64,000 bases of DNA, taken from Symsagittifera roscoffensis. Taxonomy: Eukaryota > Xenacoelomorpha > Acoela > Convolutidae. The DNA lies in the NCBI RefSeq assembly GCF_963678635.1, contig NC_087066.1:63246282-63310281 (forward strand), read 5' to 3'. The notes below the pieces were generated by a model. It had not been told where the DNA came from. It saw nothing but the letters and a program-made list of their open reading frames with translations, and made no database searches. The stretch's first letter is position 1, and each line of letters starts with the position of its first letter. Positions 63,377 to 64,000 of the stretch are shown here, piece by piece. A program made the translations under genes and the position numbers.

Positions 63377-64000
63377 ACTCAAAGTTTCACGATTTGATAT
63401 TGTCCAAAGTCCATATGTTTTTAATATTTTCTTTGGCAAAAGCTGTTTTGGGTGCTTTTTGGATTGTGCTTTACCAGCGTGAAAATATTGCGTTTTTGTT
63501 CAGCTCGGGATCTCTGAATTTTAGTGCCTTCAAAAAATTTTTAACGTCTGTCGGACGAATCTTGCTGCTTTTCCCTGAAACCGTTACTACCATCAAGAAA
63601 AACGACGAAGATTGTTTCGCAGCGCGTGCAATAAAAGGACGATGTTCAAATATACAGGCAAATGAAACAATAAAAACGATACCATTAATCACATATACAA
63701 AACTAAATATTAAACTAAATATTAAACTAAAACTATAAAAAATAAAATTCCTGAAACTAAAATTATGCGAAGTCGATATATTTGTTTTGTTTTTGTATGA
63801 GGTTCTTTTTATAAAAGTATTTAATTATGTTCTTTATTTCAATTTTTTCTCTGTTTATTGTTGTAAAATGATGTTTAAGGGCATTTAAATGTGAACGGAA
63901 AAAAACGCCCATGCAACGATAAAATTTAATCTGTTCTTTTTCTCAAATGGATATTTGATATCGCACAAAATTATTTAGCATTCCATTCTCATTGTAGGTA
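63377..64000. other. No firm feature; 127-codon frame
   Basis: Frame 63355-63738 begins inside the D element and continues through a hydrophobic stretch (VHMFLIFSLAKAVLGAFWIV), then KNDEDCFAARAIKGRCSN. It has no ATG at its start and ends in a low-complexity LNIKLNIKLKL tail. I do not call a gene. Confidence 0.25.

Noticed and set aside
1-64000. Bacterial-type operons, promoters, terminators or riboswitches
   Set aside because: Base composition, retroelements, SINEs and lack of long contiguous host ORFs indicate a eukaryotic genome; such signals were not sought as functional units.

Overview
The window is AT-rich eukaryotic DNA, probably from an invertebrate animal. It is packed with transposable elements and their relics, and I see no intact host gene, no rRNA and no functional tRNA gene. 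The animal assignment rests on a BEL/Pao LTR retrotransposon, a Jockey/CR1-type non-LTR retrotransposon carrying a PHD finger and a 2A-like motif, tRNA-derived SINEs and a large Helentron-like non-autonomous family. I cannot name the species.

Layout. 1-1368 (minus): four tightly packed or overlapping ORFs with virus-like or large-DNA-transposon-like organisation, running off the left edge. 1.5-2.3 kb: exon-like open frames, a hairpin and a C-run. 2.6-3.1 kb: first copy of the dominant ~0.53-kb repeat, called HLN here. 3.5-5.1 and 9.3-11.1 kb: two diverged copies of a long dispersed repeat (family E). 7.36-8.31 kb: a long inverted-repeat (fold-back) element. 12.52-16.31 kb: a full-length non-LTR element with a 10-bp target-site duplication, inserted in dispersed repeat family F. 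A second F copy at 23.9-25.9 kb is split by other elements.

17.8-23.9 kb: two triplets of HLN copies around a SINE. 24.3-33 kb: palindromic MITEs (family H), a 21-bp minisatellite, diverged HLN subfamilies B, C and D, a second SINE copy and an 80-bp HLN with both ends intact. 33.39-42.66 kb: a degenerate BEL/Pao element with ~2-kb LTRs, gag, RNase H and integrase remnants but essentially no reverse transcriptase. 43-51 kb: more HLN copies, a hAT-like end, a MITE with iterated termini and a SINE-like sequence. 53.6-54.5 kb: an inverted-terminal-repeat element filled with ATAATC-type repeats. 56.8-59.2 kb: a decayed minus-strand LINE. 59.7-63.4 kb: another HLN cluster.

How the parts fit together. 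Every recognisable coding unit is mobile-element machinery (endonuclease/RT; gag, RNase H and integrase) and all of it is broken. No Rep/helicase for the HLN family and no transposase for the MITEs is present, so these would depend on autonomous relatives elsewhere. HLN orientation used throughout: 5' end TTGTTCCGAC, 3' end carrying the stem-loop CAGGGC-TTC-GCCCTG followed by ATACGAGCAGTCTTGT.
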